Assembly (NCBI RefSeq): GCF_008274625.1
Contig: NZ_VTRU01000002.1
Coordinates: 62,001-126,000, forward strand
Source: Chryseobacterium panacisoli
Lineage (GTDB): Bacteria; Bacteroidota; Bacteroidia; Flavobacteriales; Weeksellaceae
Reading direction: 5' to 3'
DNA length: 64,000 nt
The notes under the pieces were generated by a model, which was not told the DNA's origin, did not search any database, and was given only the letters and a program-made list of their open reading frames with translations. The translations under genes were made by a program, and so were the position numbers. Position 1 is the first letter of the stretch. Each line of letters starts with the position of its first letter. Below, piece by piece: positions 1 to 7,569 of this stretch.

Positions 1-147
1 GAAAATATGCAGCTCTCCTTCTTCCAGCTGGATGATCCTGTTCTGGAAAATATCCGTGAGGAGCTGACGAAAATAGATATTAATACATTGACTCCTATTG
101 AAGCTTTAATGAAGCTGAATGCAATAAAAAAAATGATTGGAGGTTAA
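1..147 (+). CDS. mutS: DNA mismatch repair protein MutS, C-terminal end (partial)
   Basis: The window opens inside this gene; 48 codons remain before the TAA at 145-147. The visible tail contains LSFFQLDDP followed by ITPIEAL-type residues ([17 protein letters not shown]), which is the conserved C-terminal end of MutS ATPases, where the helix-turn-helix/dimerisation region finishes. MutS recognises base mismatches and recruits MutL. The stop codon lies inside a hairpin that acts as terminator. The identification rests on the last ~45 residues only, but that tail is characteristic. Confidence 0.85.
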   Translation, partial: ENMQLSFFQLDDPVLENIREELTKIDINTLTPIEALMKLNAIKKMIGG

Positions 148-158
148 TCCAATCATTT
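131..158. terminator. Bidirectional Rho-independent terminator between mutS and the peptide genes
   Basis: An 11-bp perfect stem (131-141 with 148-158) encloses the mutS stop codon. A T-run follows on the + strand (156-163) and an A-run precedes it (126-133), so it can stop both mutS and the convergent reverse-strand peptide transcript. Confidence 0.8.
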
Positions 159-182
159 TTTTTAATAATGTTAAAAATTTGA

Positions 183-344
183 TTAGCAGCAATAGCCGTC
201 TTTACCCCTTGGGCCGATAATAAGGAAGTGACTTACTCCTCTTAGCTTGCATAAACCTTCTGCGCAGGCTGCTATACCTCCGTTGATTTCTTTAAGCTTG
301 GCTTTGGTGAGTTTTTTTCTTGTGTTGAGGTTTGAATTTTTCAT
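183..344 (-). CDS. Small double-glycine leader peptide ending in Cys-Cys (CC peptide 1)
   Basis: 53 residues starting MKNSNLN. An in-frame upstream ATG at 383 exists, but the internal ATG matches the starts of the three paralogues. The leader KKLTKAKLKEINGG ends in Gly-Gly, the usual site for C39-peptidase transporters. The core of about 30 residues has cysteines spaced C-x4-C and ends GKDGYCC. NCBI-style annotation would call such proteins 'bacteriocin-like'. It is the last of four tandem paralogues, and no modification enzyme or transporter is adjacent. Function is unknown; secreted peptide is an inference from the leader. Confidence 0.75.
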   Translation of the reverse strand: MKNSNLNTRKKLTKAKLKEINGGIAACAEGLCKLRGVSHFLIIGPRGKDGYCC

Positions 345-373
345 ATTTTCCAAGTTTATATTGTATAACTTGG

Positions 374-541
374 TTAACAGCAAAATCCATCCTGCATGCC
401 AGGCACTCCTGAGCGTTCTTCTCCGGTGTGAGGATCTGTGCAGCTTATTACTCTTGGGCAGATGGGTCTGCTGGCTCCTCCACTGATTTCCTTAAGCTCA
501 TTTTTACTAAGCTTTCTTTTTTGATTCTTTGAATTTTTCAT
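374..541 (-). CDS. Small double-glycine leader peptide ending in Cys-Cys (CC peptide 2)
   Basis: 55 residues read directly from the reverse strand, beginning MKNSKNQKRKLSKNELKEISGG and ending MQDGFCC. The leader has the same K-L-S-K-x-E-L-K-x-I layout as its neighbours, but the cleavage motif is preceded by Ser (ISGG rather than INGG). The core cysteines are C-x5-C then CC. The promoter-like sequence at 564-594 lies just upstream. The gene is short enough that automatic ORF callers with a 60-residue floor would skip it. Confidence comes from the four-way paralogy, not from any known function. Confidence 0.75.
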   Translation of the reverse strand: MKNSKNQKRKLSKNELKEISGGASRPICPRVISCTDPHTGEERSGVPGMQDGFCC

Positions 542-563
542 AATAATTTGAATTTGGTAAAAG

Positions 564-594
564 CTAATTTACAAGTTATTTTAATATTTGCAAA
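564..594 (-). promoter_or_regulatory. Bacteroidota-type promoter for CC peptides 2 and 1
   Basis: On the reverse strand, TTTG (591-594) is followed after exactly 19 bp by TAAATTAG (564-571), against the Bacteroidota consensus TTTG-N19/20-TAnnTTTG. The start codon at 541 lies about 22 nt downstream. The -7 box deviates at one position. Confidence 0.55.
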
Positions 595-646
595 ATATTG
601 TGAGTCAAATTGTTAACTTTTTTTTATTGAAATCCTATTTCACAAA

Positions 647-674
647 AAAGATTGAGGGAGGTGCCTCAATCTTT
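647..674 (-). terminator. Rho-independent terminator after CC peptides 4 and 3
   Basis: An 11-bp perfect stem (647-657 with 664-674) is followed on the reverse strand by a T-run (complement of 644-649). It separates the peptide 4/3 transcript from the peptide 2/1 transcript. Confidence 0.8.
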
Positions 675-698
675 ATTATTTAACAAAGCTTTTTGCTA

Positions 699-854
699 TT
701 AACAGCATCTTCCTTTGGTGTCACATGAGCCTATAGTCATTTCACCGTCAATATTGCAGAAACAAGTTCCCGGGCAAAGGGGGCCGCTGCCTCCATTGAT
801 TTGTTTCAATTCACTTTTTGTCAATTTTCTTTTTTGAATGTTTGATTTTTTCAT
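699..854 (-). CDS. Small double-glycine leader peptide ending in Cys-Cys (CC peptide 3)
   Basis: 51 residues starting MKKSNIQ. A longer frame exists to 902, but the ATG at 854 aligns with the paralogues. The leader is KRKLTKSELKQINGG. The core is the most Cys-rich of the four, with C-x3-C-x-C early, one more Cys, and the terminal DTKGRCC. It lies 41 bp after peptide 4 and before the terminator at 647-674, so these two are probably one transcript. It is annotated as a bacteriocin-like or secreted RiPP-like precursor from leader architecture only. Confidence 0.75.
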   Translation of the reverse strand: MKKSNIQKRKLTKSELKQINGGSGPLCPGTCFCNIDGEMTIGSCDTKGRCC

Positions 855-895
855 GATAATTTTAGTTTTGATTTGATTTCTTGAAATTTTTTTGA

Positions 896-1057
896 TTAGC
901 AACAGAATCCGTCTTTTCCTACAAGACCCGGAACCATTTCTCCTGAATCAGGATGTGTACAGAACCCTCGAAGGCATCTTGGAGGAAGTGCTCCACCATT
1001 AATTTCTTTTAGTTCGCTTTTGGAAAGCTTTCTCTTTTGAGTTTTTGATTTTTTCAT
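896..1057 (-). CDS. Small double-glycine leader peptide ending in Cys-Cys (CC peptide 4)
   Basis: 53 residues read from the reverse strand, starting MKKSKTQKRKLSKSELKEINGG and ending VGKDGFCC. The core spacing C-x4-C ... CC closely matches peptide 1, and the C-terminal GKDG[FY]CC is almost the same in both, so peptides 1 and 4 look like the closest pair. A -7-like box (TATATTTG) lies at 1082-1089 upstream. The gene falls under the usual 60-residue ORF cutoff. Confidence 0.75.
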   Translation of the reverse strand: MKKSKTQKRKLSKSELKEINGGALPPRCLRGFCTHPDSGEMVPGLVGKDGFCC

Positions 1058-1081
1058 GGTAATTTAGTTTTTGATTCTACT

Positions 1082-1089
1082 CAAATATA
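1082..1089 (-). promoter_or_regulatory. Candidate -7 box for CC peptide 4
   Basis: TATATTTG on the reverse strand matches TAnnTTTG exactly, 25 bp upstream of the ATG at 1057. No good TTTG -33 box is seen at 19-21 bp, so support is partial. Confidence 0.4.
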
Positions 1090-1153
1090 CAAAATCATCT
1101 ATATAATTCTACCACTTGTGAAAAAATTAACATATCTGTGTATGAAAATAAAA

Positions 1154-1172
1154 AGAGCGCCTTAAGCGCTCT
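1154..1172 (-). terminator. Terminator of the 1178-2020 lipoprotein gene
   Basis: Perfect 7-bp GC-rich stem AGAGCGC/GCGCTCT with a 5-nt loop. The T-run follows on the reverse strand, immediately after the lipoprotein stop. Confidence 0.8.
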
Positions 1173-1177
1173 GTGTT

Positions 1178-2020
1178 TTATAAATGATTGTATTCGTAAG
1201 TATTAACCTCACTGTTTGTTATGCCGGTTCCTGTCTTATTATAATAGGTTCTGACATTCTTCGTTGGATATCCGCTGTCATTATATTCGTAAGTGGATTT
1301 AAAGATTCCCCATTCTGCACCTGTTCCGTTATTATAGTTAAGGACATTATTATAGCTTAGGATATTGTGAATAGATCCATTTTCATCTTCAGTATCAATA
1401 ATTTTTAAAAATCCTGTAATGTTTTTAAAAGGAATATTCTTAGTATCATACACAATAGGCTGTAAAGTACCTGTTGCACTGTGAAATCCTCCGGTGTTAG
1501 AAGGTACTGAAGCTGTTTCTGTCCAGCTGTTCAGGGAACCGTCAGCATTTAATGTTGCTGTTTTGCTGCCTGTTCTCATGGCTGGTGACCCTGTAAAGTT
1601 TGCTGTATAAGTAATTTTTACACTATTGCTTGAAAGATAAGTATAATTGGTTTCTACTGTTGAAACGGCTCCGGATGAAAGAGAATTCTCAATATATACT
1701 TTTTTGCTCAATCTGCTGCTTCCATCATAAGTATATGTTGTTTTATAGCTTGTGCTTGAACCGGTTGTTACCTGCTGAGTAATCAAATCTCCCGAATAAC
1801 TGAAGGAAGTAACTTCACCATTAGTGATGTTTTTAATCTGAGCGATTTTTGATCCATTATAAGTATACGTTGAAGTTTCTCCGTCAGCAACCATTTTCGT
1901 TACCAAAACCGGACTGCTATCATTGTTGTTTCCGTTGTTGTTAGGTGAATCATTATCATCGTTACTGCTGGAGCATGATGCCAAAAAGAATATTGGCAGA
2001 AGCAAATAAGTTTTTTTCAT
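1178..2020 (-). CDS. Hypothetical lipoprotein with YD/RHS-like short repeats
   Basis: 280 residues. A signal peptide with lipobox LASC puts the lipidated Cys at residue 16, followed by an Asn/Asp/Ser-rich linker typical of Bacteroidota surface lipoproteins. The body has repeated Y-x-Y strands (TYTYNGSKIAQI, SFSYSGDLIT, TYTYDGSSRLSKK, TYEYNDSGYPTK) at roughly 20-30 residue spacing. These resemble the YD repeats of RHS-type proteins and DUF4595-like lipoproteins. It is monocistronic with its own terminator. Likely outer-membrane anchored, possibly surface exposed. No enzymatic motif is visible and the function is unknown. Confidence 0.75.
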   Translation of the reverse strand: MKKTYLLLPIFFLASCSSSNDDNDSPNNNGNNNDSSPVLVTKMVADGETSTYTYNGSKIAQIKNITNGEVTSFSYSGDLITQQVTTGSSTSYKTTYTYDGSSRLSKKVYIENSLSSGAVSTVETNYTYLSSNSVKITYTANFTGSPAMRTGSKTATLNADGSLNSWTETASVPSNTGGFHSATGTLQPIVYDTKNIPFKNITGFLKIIDTEDENGSIHNILSYNNVLNYNNGTGAEWGIFKSTYEYNDSGYPTKNVRTYYNKTGTGITNSEVNTYEYNHL

Positions 2021-2161
2021 GGTTTTAATTTTTTAAGGCTGTAAAAGTATTAAAAAATTTATCCATGATAAAAATAAATTGTTCATTTGTATATAATTTA
2101 TGAAATAGGTAAAATTTATTTTTTTGTACATTGTTGAATTGTAGTATTTTATAATTTTAAT

Positions 2162-2650
2162 ATGAAGAATTTAATAAAGATATTGGCTGTATTTATATTT
2201 TGTACGGTTTTTAAAGCCCAGCAGACTGAAGTTTCTGTGATAAAATATGAAGATCTGGAAAAGCGGATCCAGCAGGAAAAAGACAAATTATTGGTTGTCA
2301 ACTTCTGGTCAACCACCTGTGGGCCATGCGTAAAAGAGCTTCCTCACTTTATGGAAGTGAATGCTGAGTTTTCGGGTAATCAGAAATTTAAAATGATTTT
2401 GGTTTCACTGGACAGGCTGGCGGATAAAGAAAGAGTATTGAAATTCATTAAAAATAAAAATCTTAGTGCTGAGGTTCTTCTGCTGGATGATATCAAAAGA
2501 ATGAATACTTGGATTCCAAAGTTTGAAAAAGACTGGGATGGAAATATTCCTGTAACGTTGTTCTATAAAAATGGGGTGAAAGTTCATTTCAATGATGGTG
2601 AAATGAGCAAAACAGACCTTGAAAAAAGAATTAAAGAAAATCTACAATAA
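2162..2650 (+). CDS. TlpA-like periplasmic thiol-disulfide oxidoreductase
   Basis: 162 residues with an N-terminal signal peptide (hydrophobic residues 3-18, ending KAQ). A thioredoxin fold carries the active site WSTTCGPC, with Cys53 and Cys56 in a CGPC motif, inside the TlpA-type context VVNFWSTTCGPCVKELP. The cis-Pro region is NIPVTLF. Such proteins reduce or shuffle disulfides in the periplasm, for example for cytochrome c maturation. The gene is 10 bp ahead of a second thioredoxin-fold gene, so the two are likely one transcript ending at the hairpin 3337-3366. The exact substrate is unknown. Confidence 0.85.
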   Translation: MKNLIKILAVFIFCTVFKAQQTEVSVIKYEDLEKRIQQEKDKLLVVNFWSTTCGPCVKELPHFMEVNAEFSGNQKFKMILVSLDRLADKERVLKFIKNKNLSAEVLLLDDIKRMNTWIPKFEKDWDGNIPVTLFYKNGVKVHFNDGEMSKTDLEKRIKENLQ

Positions 2651-2660
2651 ATAATCGATT

Positions 2661-3314
2661 ATGAAAAACCTGAAAATTTTAATGACCGCATTCATCGTTG
2701 GGCTGGGATTACTAAGCTTTACAACGACGGGTCACGATAAAAACAAAACTCAGAAAGAGAATGTTTCTGCAAAAGGCTACGAAGTAGGAGATGAAGCAGC
2801 TGATTTTAAGCTTAAAAATATTGATGGCAAAATGGTTTCTTTAAGCGATTTTAAGAGTGCAAAAGGATTCATTGTTGTATTTACATGCAATCACTGCCCG
2901 TACGCCAAGAAATATGAAGACAGAATTATTGAGCTGGATAAAAAATATAAAGCTCAAGGCTACCCGGTAATCGCGATTAACCCTAATGATCCTAATGTAC
3001 AGCCTGAAGACGGCTTCCAGCAGATGATTGAAAGAGCAAAGCAGAAAGGCTTTACTTTTCCGTATCTGGTAGATGAAGGGCAGAAAATTTATCCGCAGTA
3101 CGGAGCTACAAAGACCCCTCATGTTTTTGTCCTTAAGAAAGAAAACGGAAAGAATATCGTGAAATATATTGGCGCTATCGACAATAATTATGATAATCCG
3201 AATGATGTATCCGAATATTATGCTCAGGATGCTGTAAATGCTCTGATCAAAGGAGAACCGGTAAAAATGACTAAAACGGTAGCTATAGGATGTACAATTA
3301 AAGTAAAGAAATAA
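2661..3314 (+). CDS. Thioredoxin/AhpC-TSA family redoxin with CxxC
   Basis: 217 residues. Signal peptide (residues 1-24), then a redoxin domain starting EVGDEAADFKLKNIDGKMVSL, the typical AhpC/TSA entry strand. The motif is FTCNHCPYAKKYEDRI, with Cys76 and Cys79. This TCNHCPY version marks a widespread family of exported thioredoxin-like proteins that is distinct from true peroxiredoxins, which have PxxxT/SxxC. It probably works with the TlpA-like neighbour in periplasmic thiol redox. The region TPHVFVL supplies the cis-Pro. Family assignment is firm; role is inferred. Confidence 0.85.
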   Translation: MKNLKILMTAFIVGLGLLSFTTTGHDKNKTQKENVSAKGYEVGDEAADFKLKNIDGKMVSLSDFKSAKGFIVVFTCNHCPYAKKYEDRIIELDKKYKAQGYPVIAINPNDPNVQPEDGFQQMIERAKQKGFTFPYLVDEGQKIYPQYGATKTPHVFVLKKENGKNIVKYIGAIDNNYDNPNDVSEYYAQDAVNALIKGEPVKMTKTVAIGCTIKVKK

Positions 3315-3336
3315 TATATTTGCTCATATAAAAATA

Positions 3337-3366
3337 AAATCGGTGTTCCTTGAATACCGATTTTTT
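3337..3366 (+). terminator. Terminator of the thioredoxin pair
   Basis: Stem of 8 bp plus a GU pair (AAATCGGT 3337-3344 with 3356-3363) with a T-run at 3361-3366. Confidence 0.7.
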
Positions 3367-3385
3367 ATGCCTAATCCCTTTTGAA

Positions 3386-3781
3386 ATGAAATTACAATTC
3401 AGCCTGAAATATCTCCTTTTGACCGTATTTATCTTTCTTGTAGAAGTATTGATTGCCACTAAACTGAGCCATATTTTCTTCGTAAGAGCTTATCTTGGGG
3501 ATGTTATTGTGGTAATGCTTATTTATACTTTTGTAAAGAGTTTTGTAAAAGTAAATAATGAGAAACTGATTCTGGGAATCCTTATTTTTTCCTTTTTGAT
3601 AGAATTTGCACAGTATTTCCATATTGCGGAAAAATTAGGCTTCCGTCCTGGAAGCCTGATGTATATTGTTATCGGTAATTCTTTTTCATGGATTGATAAT
3701 CTTTGCTATGCCATAGGCTGTCTGCTGCTCTATATTTTCATGAGAATGACAAAAAGTGAAGGCGTAATCTCGACTCCCTAA
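3386..3781 (+). CDS. DUF2809 family membrane protein
   Basis: 131 residues from ATG at 3386; the longer frame from a TTG at 3350 lies inside the preceding terminator, so I reject it. Four hydrophobic helices are visible. The motif RAYLGDVIVVMLIYTF followed by FLIEFAQYF is typical of DUF2809, small inner-membrane proteins related to VanZ-like families. The function of this family is not established. It ends 17 bp before the convergent YARHG gene. Confidence 0.75.
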   Translation: MKLQFSLKYLLLTVFIFLVEVLIATKLSHIFFVRAYLGDVIVVMLIYTFVKSFVKVNNEKLILGILIFSFLIEFAQYFHIAEKLGFRPGSLMYIVIGNSFSWIDNLCYAIGCLLLYIFMRMTKSEGVISTP

Positions 3782-3798
3782 TCCCTGCAACCTAACAC

Positions 3799-4719
3799 CT
3801 ATCTTCCAAAACTATCGTACTTATCCTCTGCGTACTTGGTAAAACGGTTCAATAAAGCAACATTTTCCTTTTCCATTGGAGAAAGATCATTGTCTACATT
3901 GCTTGAAACCGGAATGTACCAGTCTGTTTGTTCAAAGAAATTTCTGTAGGTTTCTTTTTTAAATGAGTAGCCATGTCTTGCAAATACGGAGTTTTTGATG
4001 ATCTCAAGATCAAGCTTTCTTAAGTTTTTAAGATCCTTTTCCGTAAGCTTCTGTTTGGATGCATTCAGTTTGAATATGGCTTCTGAAGCAACGCGGTTTT
4101 TAGACGTTTTATAGCTTTCTGTTTTTCCGGTTTCTTCATCTGTATATTTTTCGGTAAACTCTTTAGGATTGGACCAGTCTACCAGATCAGAATCCTTATC
4201 CAGCATAAAGTTGGGATTATAAACAAACTCTTTTTTAGTCAGTTTAAGTGTTTTTGACGGGGCTTTAACTGCTGTTTTATCAAAAGCATTCCACTTTCCG
4301 GTTAAACTGTCTGCTTTCAGCTTTACTTCAAACCTTCCGTCTGTTTTGTCATTTCCCGGTTCATCCAGTACAAAAGATGTTGTAGCTTCATTGAAAACTC
4401 CTCTGAACGGACGCTGATTACCATTAACGATACTTTGTCCATAGACGCTGTCTTTGGTAATTCTGTTGATCTTTAAAGAAATTCTTTTATAATTGCTGAC
4501 ATCATATTCTGAACCATCTGTCTGGTCAACTGCTTTTTCCATTCCGGCAAATTCCCCTGTATAAATTCCGTAATATTCCTGATGAACTTCGGGGATTACA
4601 ACAGAGTCTTTTTTTGCGGTCAGAGAATCTTTCCCCGATTCATTGGTCTTTCCCTCTTTTTTACAGCTTGCCAAACAAACTGCCAGTAAAGAAATCAAAG
4701 TGTAATTTACAATTTTCAT
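3799..4719 (-). CDS. YARHG-domain lipoprotein
   Basis: 306 residues. Lipobox LASC gives a lipidated Cys19. The middle is a beta-rich region of lipocalin-like character (GIYTGEFAGME..., repeated K-x-S-x-x-GKWNA type strands). The C-terminal ~75 residues hold a YARHG domain: LRNLRKLDL-type start, NSVFARHGYSFK, then a Trp-containing segment (FFEQTDWY). YARHG domains are extracellular modules thought to bind peptidoglycan or other envelope polymers. It is the last gene of a reverse-strand run; its start overlaps the DUF2306 gene by 4 nt, so translational coupling is likely. Confidence 0.75.
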   Translation of the reverse strand: MKIVNYTLISLLAVCLASCKKEGKTNESGKDSLTAKKDSVVIPEVHQEYYGIYTGEFAGMEKAVDQTDGSEYDVSNYKRISLKINRITKDSVYGQSIVNGNQRPFRGVFNEATTSFVLDEPGNDKTDGRFEVKLKADSLTGKWNAFDKTAVKAPSKTLKLTKKEFVYNPNFMLDKDSDLVDWSNPKEFTEKYTDEETGKTESYKTSKNRVASEAIFKLNASKQKLTEKDLKNLRKLDLEIIKNSVFARHGYSFKKETYRNFFEQTDWYIPVSSNVDNDLSPMEKENVALLNRFTKYAEDKYDSFGR

Positions 4720-5354
4720 AGATGTTTTTTTGTGATTAAATATTCAATAATAAGGATATTGGGAATCCAGCCCAGCCAGGCAATGATCTGATACACATCC
4801 ATTGGATTGGGATGAAATAAATATACAATAATTACTTTCCACATTCTCAGGGTAATGGCCGATAATGTAAAAGCAAAGCTCCGCCACATCCATTGCTTGT
4901 GCTCTTTGAACCTTTTCTGTCTTGCCAGCTGATAAGCTTTAAACGTTGAAAACCACCATAAAAAGCCTAAAATAACAAAAGAAATCTTGGATAAAAGACC
5001 TCCGTTGGCAAATATCCCCATATAAATTCCTGAAGGGGCAGCGAAGATCAGAATGAGAAAAATATACACTTTTCCCATATTGTGATGAAAGTTTTTTAAT
5101 CCAAAATTCAGTCTGAGGATAGCCAGAAACCCTGAAAGAAGGACAAAAATACTTGTATAAACGTGAGTATAGAAAAAGATAAGATATTCAGGCCTATCTA
5201 CAACTTCCGTCTGTTTGATCATCAGAAAACTGACTTCAGGATTAAAAGGAATATATTCTAAGGTAATTTTCAGCATCAGCCAAAAGAAATACCCAAATCC
5301 TATGATAAGAAGGATTTTAAAGAAAACTGCAGTATTTCTTTTGGCTGATAACAT
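4716..5354 (-). CDS. DUF2306 family multi-pass membrane protein
   Basis: 212 residues with about five to six transmembrane segments (first at residues 10-30). DUF2306 features are visible: a His in YTHVYTSIFVLLSG, FHHNMGKVYIFLI, and the cytoplasmic R-x-K-EHKQWMWRSFAFT segment. These His/Arg positions recur across the family, which may relate to cytochrome-type membrane proteins, but no biochemical role is settled. It lies 5 bp after the TonB-C-like gene and overlaps the YARHG gene by 4 nt. Confidence 0.75.
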   Translation of the reverse strand: MLSAKRNTAVFFKILLIIGFGYFFWLMLKITLEYIPFNPEVSFLMIKQTEVVDRPEYLIFFYTHVYTSIFVLLSGFLAILRLNFGLKNFHHNMGKVYIFLILIFAAPSGIYMGIFANGGLLSKISFVILGFLWWFSTFKAYQLARQKRFKEHKQWMWRSFAFTLSAITLRMWKVIIVYLFHPNPMDVYQIIAWLGWIPNILIIEYLITKKHL

Positions 5355-5359
5355 GCTAA

Positions 5360-5761
5360 TTATTCAAAATTAACAGTGAAAGGAAATCTATAGGGAACTG
5401 ATACTGGTTTTCCATCACGTTCCCCCGGGATCCACTTTGTTTTCATTGATTTCAAGACTCTTTTAACCTCTTTGTTAAGATCTTGATTATTTCCTGTCAC
5501 AACAATCTGTTCTATTTCGCCCTGGGTATTGATAATGAATTGTGCATTGGCTAGCCCTTTTTCATTTTTAGAACTTGTTATTCTATTTGTTTTAATTTCC
5601 TTGGTAACATCCTGTACAAACACTTGGATTCCTCCCGGATATTGTGCAGGTTTTCGTTCTGAAGTTTTTTCTTTAAAAATGCCATGTTCGGGAAGAGTAT
5701 ATTTCTGTGAGAAGGCAAGACCAAATCCAAGGTATAAAATAAATGCGAATATTTTTTTCAT
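5360..5761 (-). CDS. Small exported protein with TonB C-terminal-like domain
   Basis: 133 residues. Signal peptide (1-18, ending AFSQ). The remainder resembles a TonB C-terminal domain: YPGG near residue 42, ANAQFIINTQGEIEQIVVTG, then a conserved K-x-K-W-x-P-G-x-x-x-G-K-P-V segment (TKWIPGERDGKPVSVPYRF). It has no membrane anchor or Pro-rich spacer, so it is not a canonical energy transducer. Such stand-alone exported TonB-C proteins are frequent in Flavobacteriia and their role is unclear. A paralogue lies immediately upstream. Confidence 0.75.
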   Translation of the reverse strand: MKKIFAFILYLGFGLAFSQKYTLPEHGIFKEKTSERKPAQYPGGIQVFVQDVTKEIKTNRITSSKNEKGLANAQFIINTQGEIEQIVVTGNNQDLNKEVKRVLKSMKTKWIPGERDGKPVSVPYRFPFTVNFE

Positions 5762-5793
5762 GTATTTAGTTCATTAAGGTTAGGATTAGTTTT

Positions 5794-6222
5794 TTAAATA
5801 CTTAGGCCCATCGGCATGGTAAATTTGGTTTTAACCGGTTGTCCGTTTATAGTACCGGGCTTCCATTTTTTCTTTAATTTCTTCATAATACGATCCATTT
5901 CTTTATTCAGAATAGGACTATTGCCCGTTGTAGAAATTGAGCTAATACTTCCATCAGGATTAACATCAAAAGTCGTTACAGATTTAAATGTTCCAGGAGA
6001 GTTCGAAAATTTAGAAATATCCATTTCACTGCTTATATGCTTTCTTATGGCTGCCATTCCACCTGGAAATTCTGGAGCAATAGATATAGTATCATCTACT
6101 TTATGCTCGTCTTTATTTATCTCTGACGAAGGAGATGGTGATTGCTGCTCTTCTTTTTGTGTTGTTTGGGAAAAGGCAAACTGAGCTCCTAACAGTAAAA
6201 TCAGTATTGATATTTTTTTCAT
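5794..6222 (-). CDS. Small exported protein with TonB C-terminal-like domain (paralogue)
   Basis: 142 residues; signal peptide 1-18 ending AFSQ. A low-complexity Ser/Pro/Glu linker leads to a TonB-C-like domain containing PEFPGGMAAIRKHI, SVTTFDVNPDGSISSISTTGNS and KKKWKPGTINGQPVKT. It has the same architecture as the gene at 5360-5761, so the pair arose by tandem duplication. It is separated from the upstream hydrolase by only 15 bp. Possible periplasmic partner of TonB systems, or a cell-envelope protein that borrowed the fold. Confidence 0.75.
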   Translation of the reverse strand: MKKISILILLLGAQFAFSQTTQKEEQQSPSPSSEINKDEHKVDDTISIAPEFPGGMAAIRKHISSEMDISKFSNSPGTFKSVTTFDVNPDGSISSISTTGNSPILNKEMDRIMKKLKKKWKPGTINGQPVKTKFTMPMGLSI

Positions 6223-6237
6223 GATTTGGTTTTTAGT

Positions 6238-7539
6238 TTATTTATTTTCAAAGAAATCGATAACGAGTTCATTGAACAGTTCCGGTTTTTCTTCAGGAAC
6301 ATAATGGCTCGCATTTGGAATAATAGCCAGTTGTCCCTTAGGAATAGATTCTGCTATTTTTACCGTATGTTCTGTTTTTATCAAATCTTTATCTCCAGCA
6401 ATAATCAATGACGGACACTGAATTTTTTTCAGATCTTCATATTGCCAGTTCGGATATTTAAGGTCAAGATTCAAAAGGTCTATGAAAATATCATTTTTAT
6501 GGTCTTTATTCTCTTTAGTAAAGCTGGCGAGCATTTCTTTCATGGATTTTAACTCATCATCTTTTACTCCCTCCGGAAAAATATTGGCTCCGGAACATGC
6601 AATTTTATCTACCATGTGAGGATATTTCATTGCCATGGATAAAGCAAGAATTCCGCCATCACTCCAGCCCAGAATCTTTGTTTTTTTGATGTTGAGCTTC
6701 TCTAAGAATTGCTTAAGATCCTCTGTCTGAATGTCAAAGGTAAGTTCTTTCGTTTTGTCATAAGTAGATTTTCCACGCTCACGGCAATCTACAATGATGA
6801 CTTTATATTTCTTGGCAAATGTATCCTTTTGGTTCATAAAAGCACTGATAGATTGGCCATTGCCATGAAGCATAAGTACAGGTTCTCCCTCGCCATAGAT
6901 TTCGTAATATAATTTAATACCATTCACCTCCATAAATTTTCCATCCGGCATGGAACCTATAATGCCCTGACCTTTTATCAGCAATGATTTATTACCACTG
7001 AATGGCTTGTAATCTGAAGCTCCAACCGTAAAATGTTTTACATGAGTTATTCTCTGCGAATGGATTCCTTCAAACCAGGCATTTGATGCAGCAATATCTT
7101 TCTCAAAACCTGAATTTTCTAACGGAATTTCAATCCATTTTTTTGACTTTGCATCGTTGACTTCCAACTTGAAATCGTCAAAATAAAAATCTCCATTATC
7201 TTGTGCAAAAGCTCCAATATTGATTGTTTGTGCATTGGGATTGATGATTCCTTTTATTTCATATGTTTTCCATTCATTAGTGACTTTTATTCCATAATAT
7301 TGATTTTCAAAAAAACCGTTAGATCCGTCTTTATTGTCTATTCTGCACCATAGACCGCAGTTGGAACTGCTATCTTTATTGTCTTTTCGGATTTTTGCCG
7401 TTACCCGGAAATTCCAGTTTTGTTTATTCTCTATATTTAGGGCTTGTGTAAATGCAGTCCAGTTAGAAACAATAGATCTTTCCTGGCCATATCCTAACAA
7501 CAGCCAAAACAGAAGAGGGAAGACGAAATTTTTTTTCAT
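6238..7539 (-). CDS. Exported alpha/beta hydrolase with N-terminal jelly-roll-like domain
   Basis: 433 residues. Signal peptide 1-18. Residues ~22-128 look like a carbohydrate-binding-type beta-sandwich (WNFRVTAKIRK, EWKTYEIKG, DFYFDDFKLEV). Residues ~203-433 are an alpha/beta hydrolase. The oxyanion motif is LMLHGNGQS (223-230), the nucleophile elbow GWSDGG (Ser293), and the likely acid AGDKD (Asp383). The catalytic His is at NASHYVPEE (His412). The combination suggests a periplasmic or secreted esterase/peptidase-like hydrolase; the substrate is unknown. It is a member of a reverse-strand run from the flavoprotein at 8772 to 3799. Confidence 0.8.
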   Translation of the reverse strand: MKKNFVFPLLFWLLLGYGQERSIVSNWTAFTQALNIENKQNWNFRVTAKIRKDNKDSSSNCGLWCRIDNKDGSNGFFENQYYGIKVTNEWKTYEIKGIINPNAQTINIGAFAQDNGDFYFDDFKLEVNDAKSKKWIEIPLENSGFEKDIAASNAWFEGIHSQRITHVKHFTVGASDYKPFSGNKSLLIKGQGIIGSMPDGKFMEVNGIKLYYEIYGEGEPVLMLHGNGQSISAFMNQKDTFAKKYKVIIVDCRERGKSTYDKTKELTFDIQTEDLKQFLEKLNIKKTKILGWSDGGILALSMAMKYPHMVDKIACSGANIFPEGVKDDELKSMKEMLASFTKENKDHKNDIFIDLLNLDLKYPNWQYEDLKKIQCPSLIIAGDKDLIKTEHTVKIAESIPKGQLAIIPNASHYVPEEKPELFNELVIDFFENK

Positions 7540-7569
7540 TGATATAGTTTTTAGTAAAAATAGTGTTTT

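Noticed and set aside
247..486. 79-residue forward ORF across the CC peptide genes
   Set aside because: It is antisense to peptides 1 and 2, which have four-way paralogy. Its product has no recognisable features.
3350..3385. TTG start extending the DUF2809 gene
   Set aside because: The codons lie inside the terminator of the preceding unit; ATG at 3386 starts directly before the first helix.
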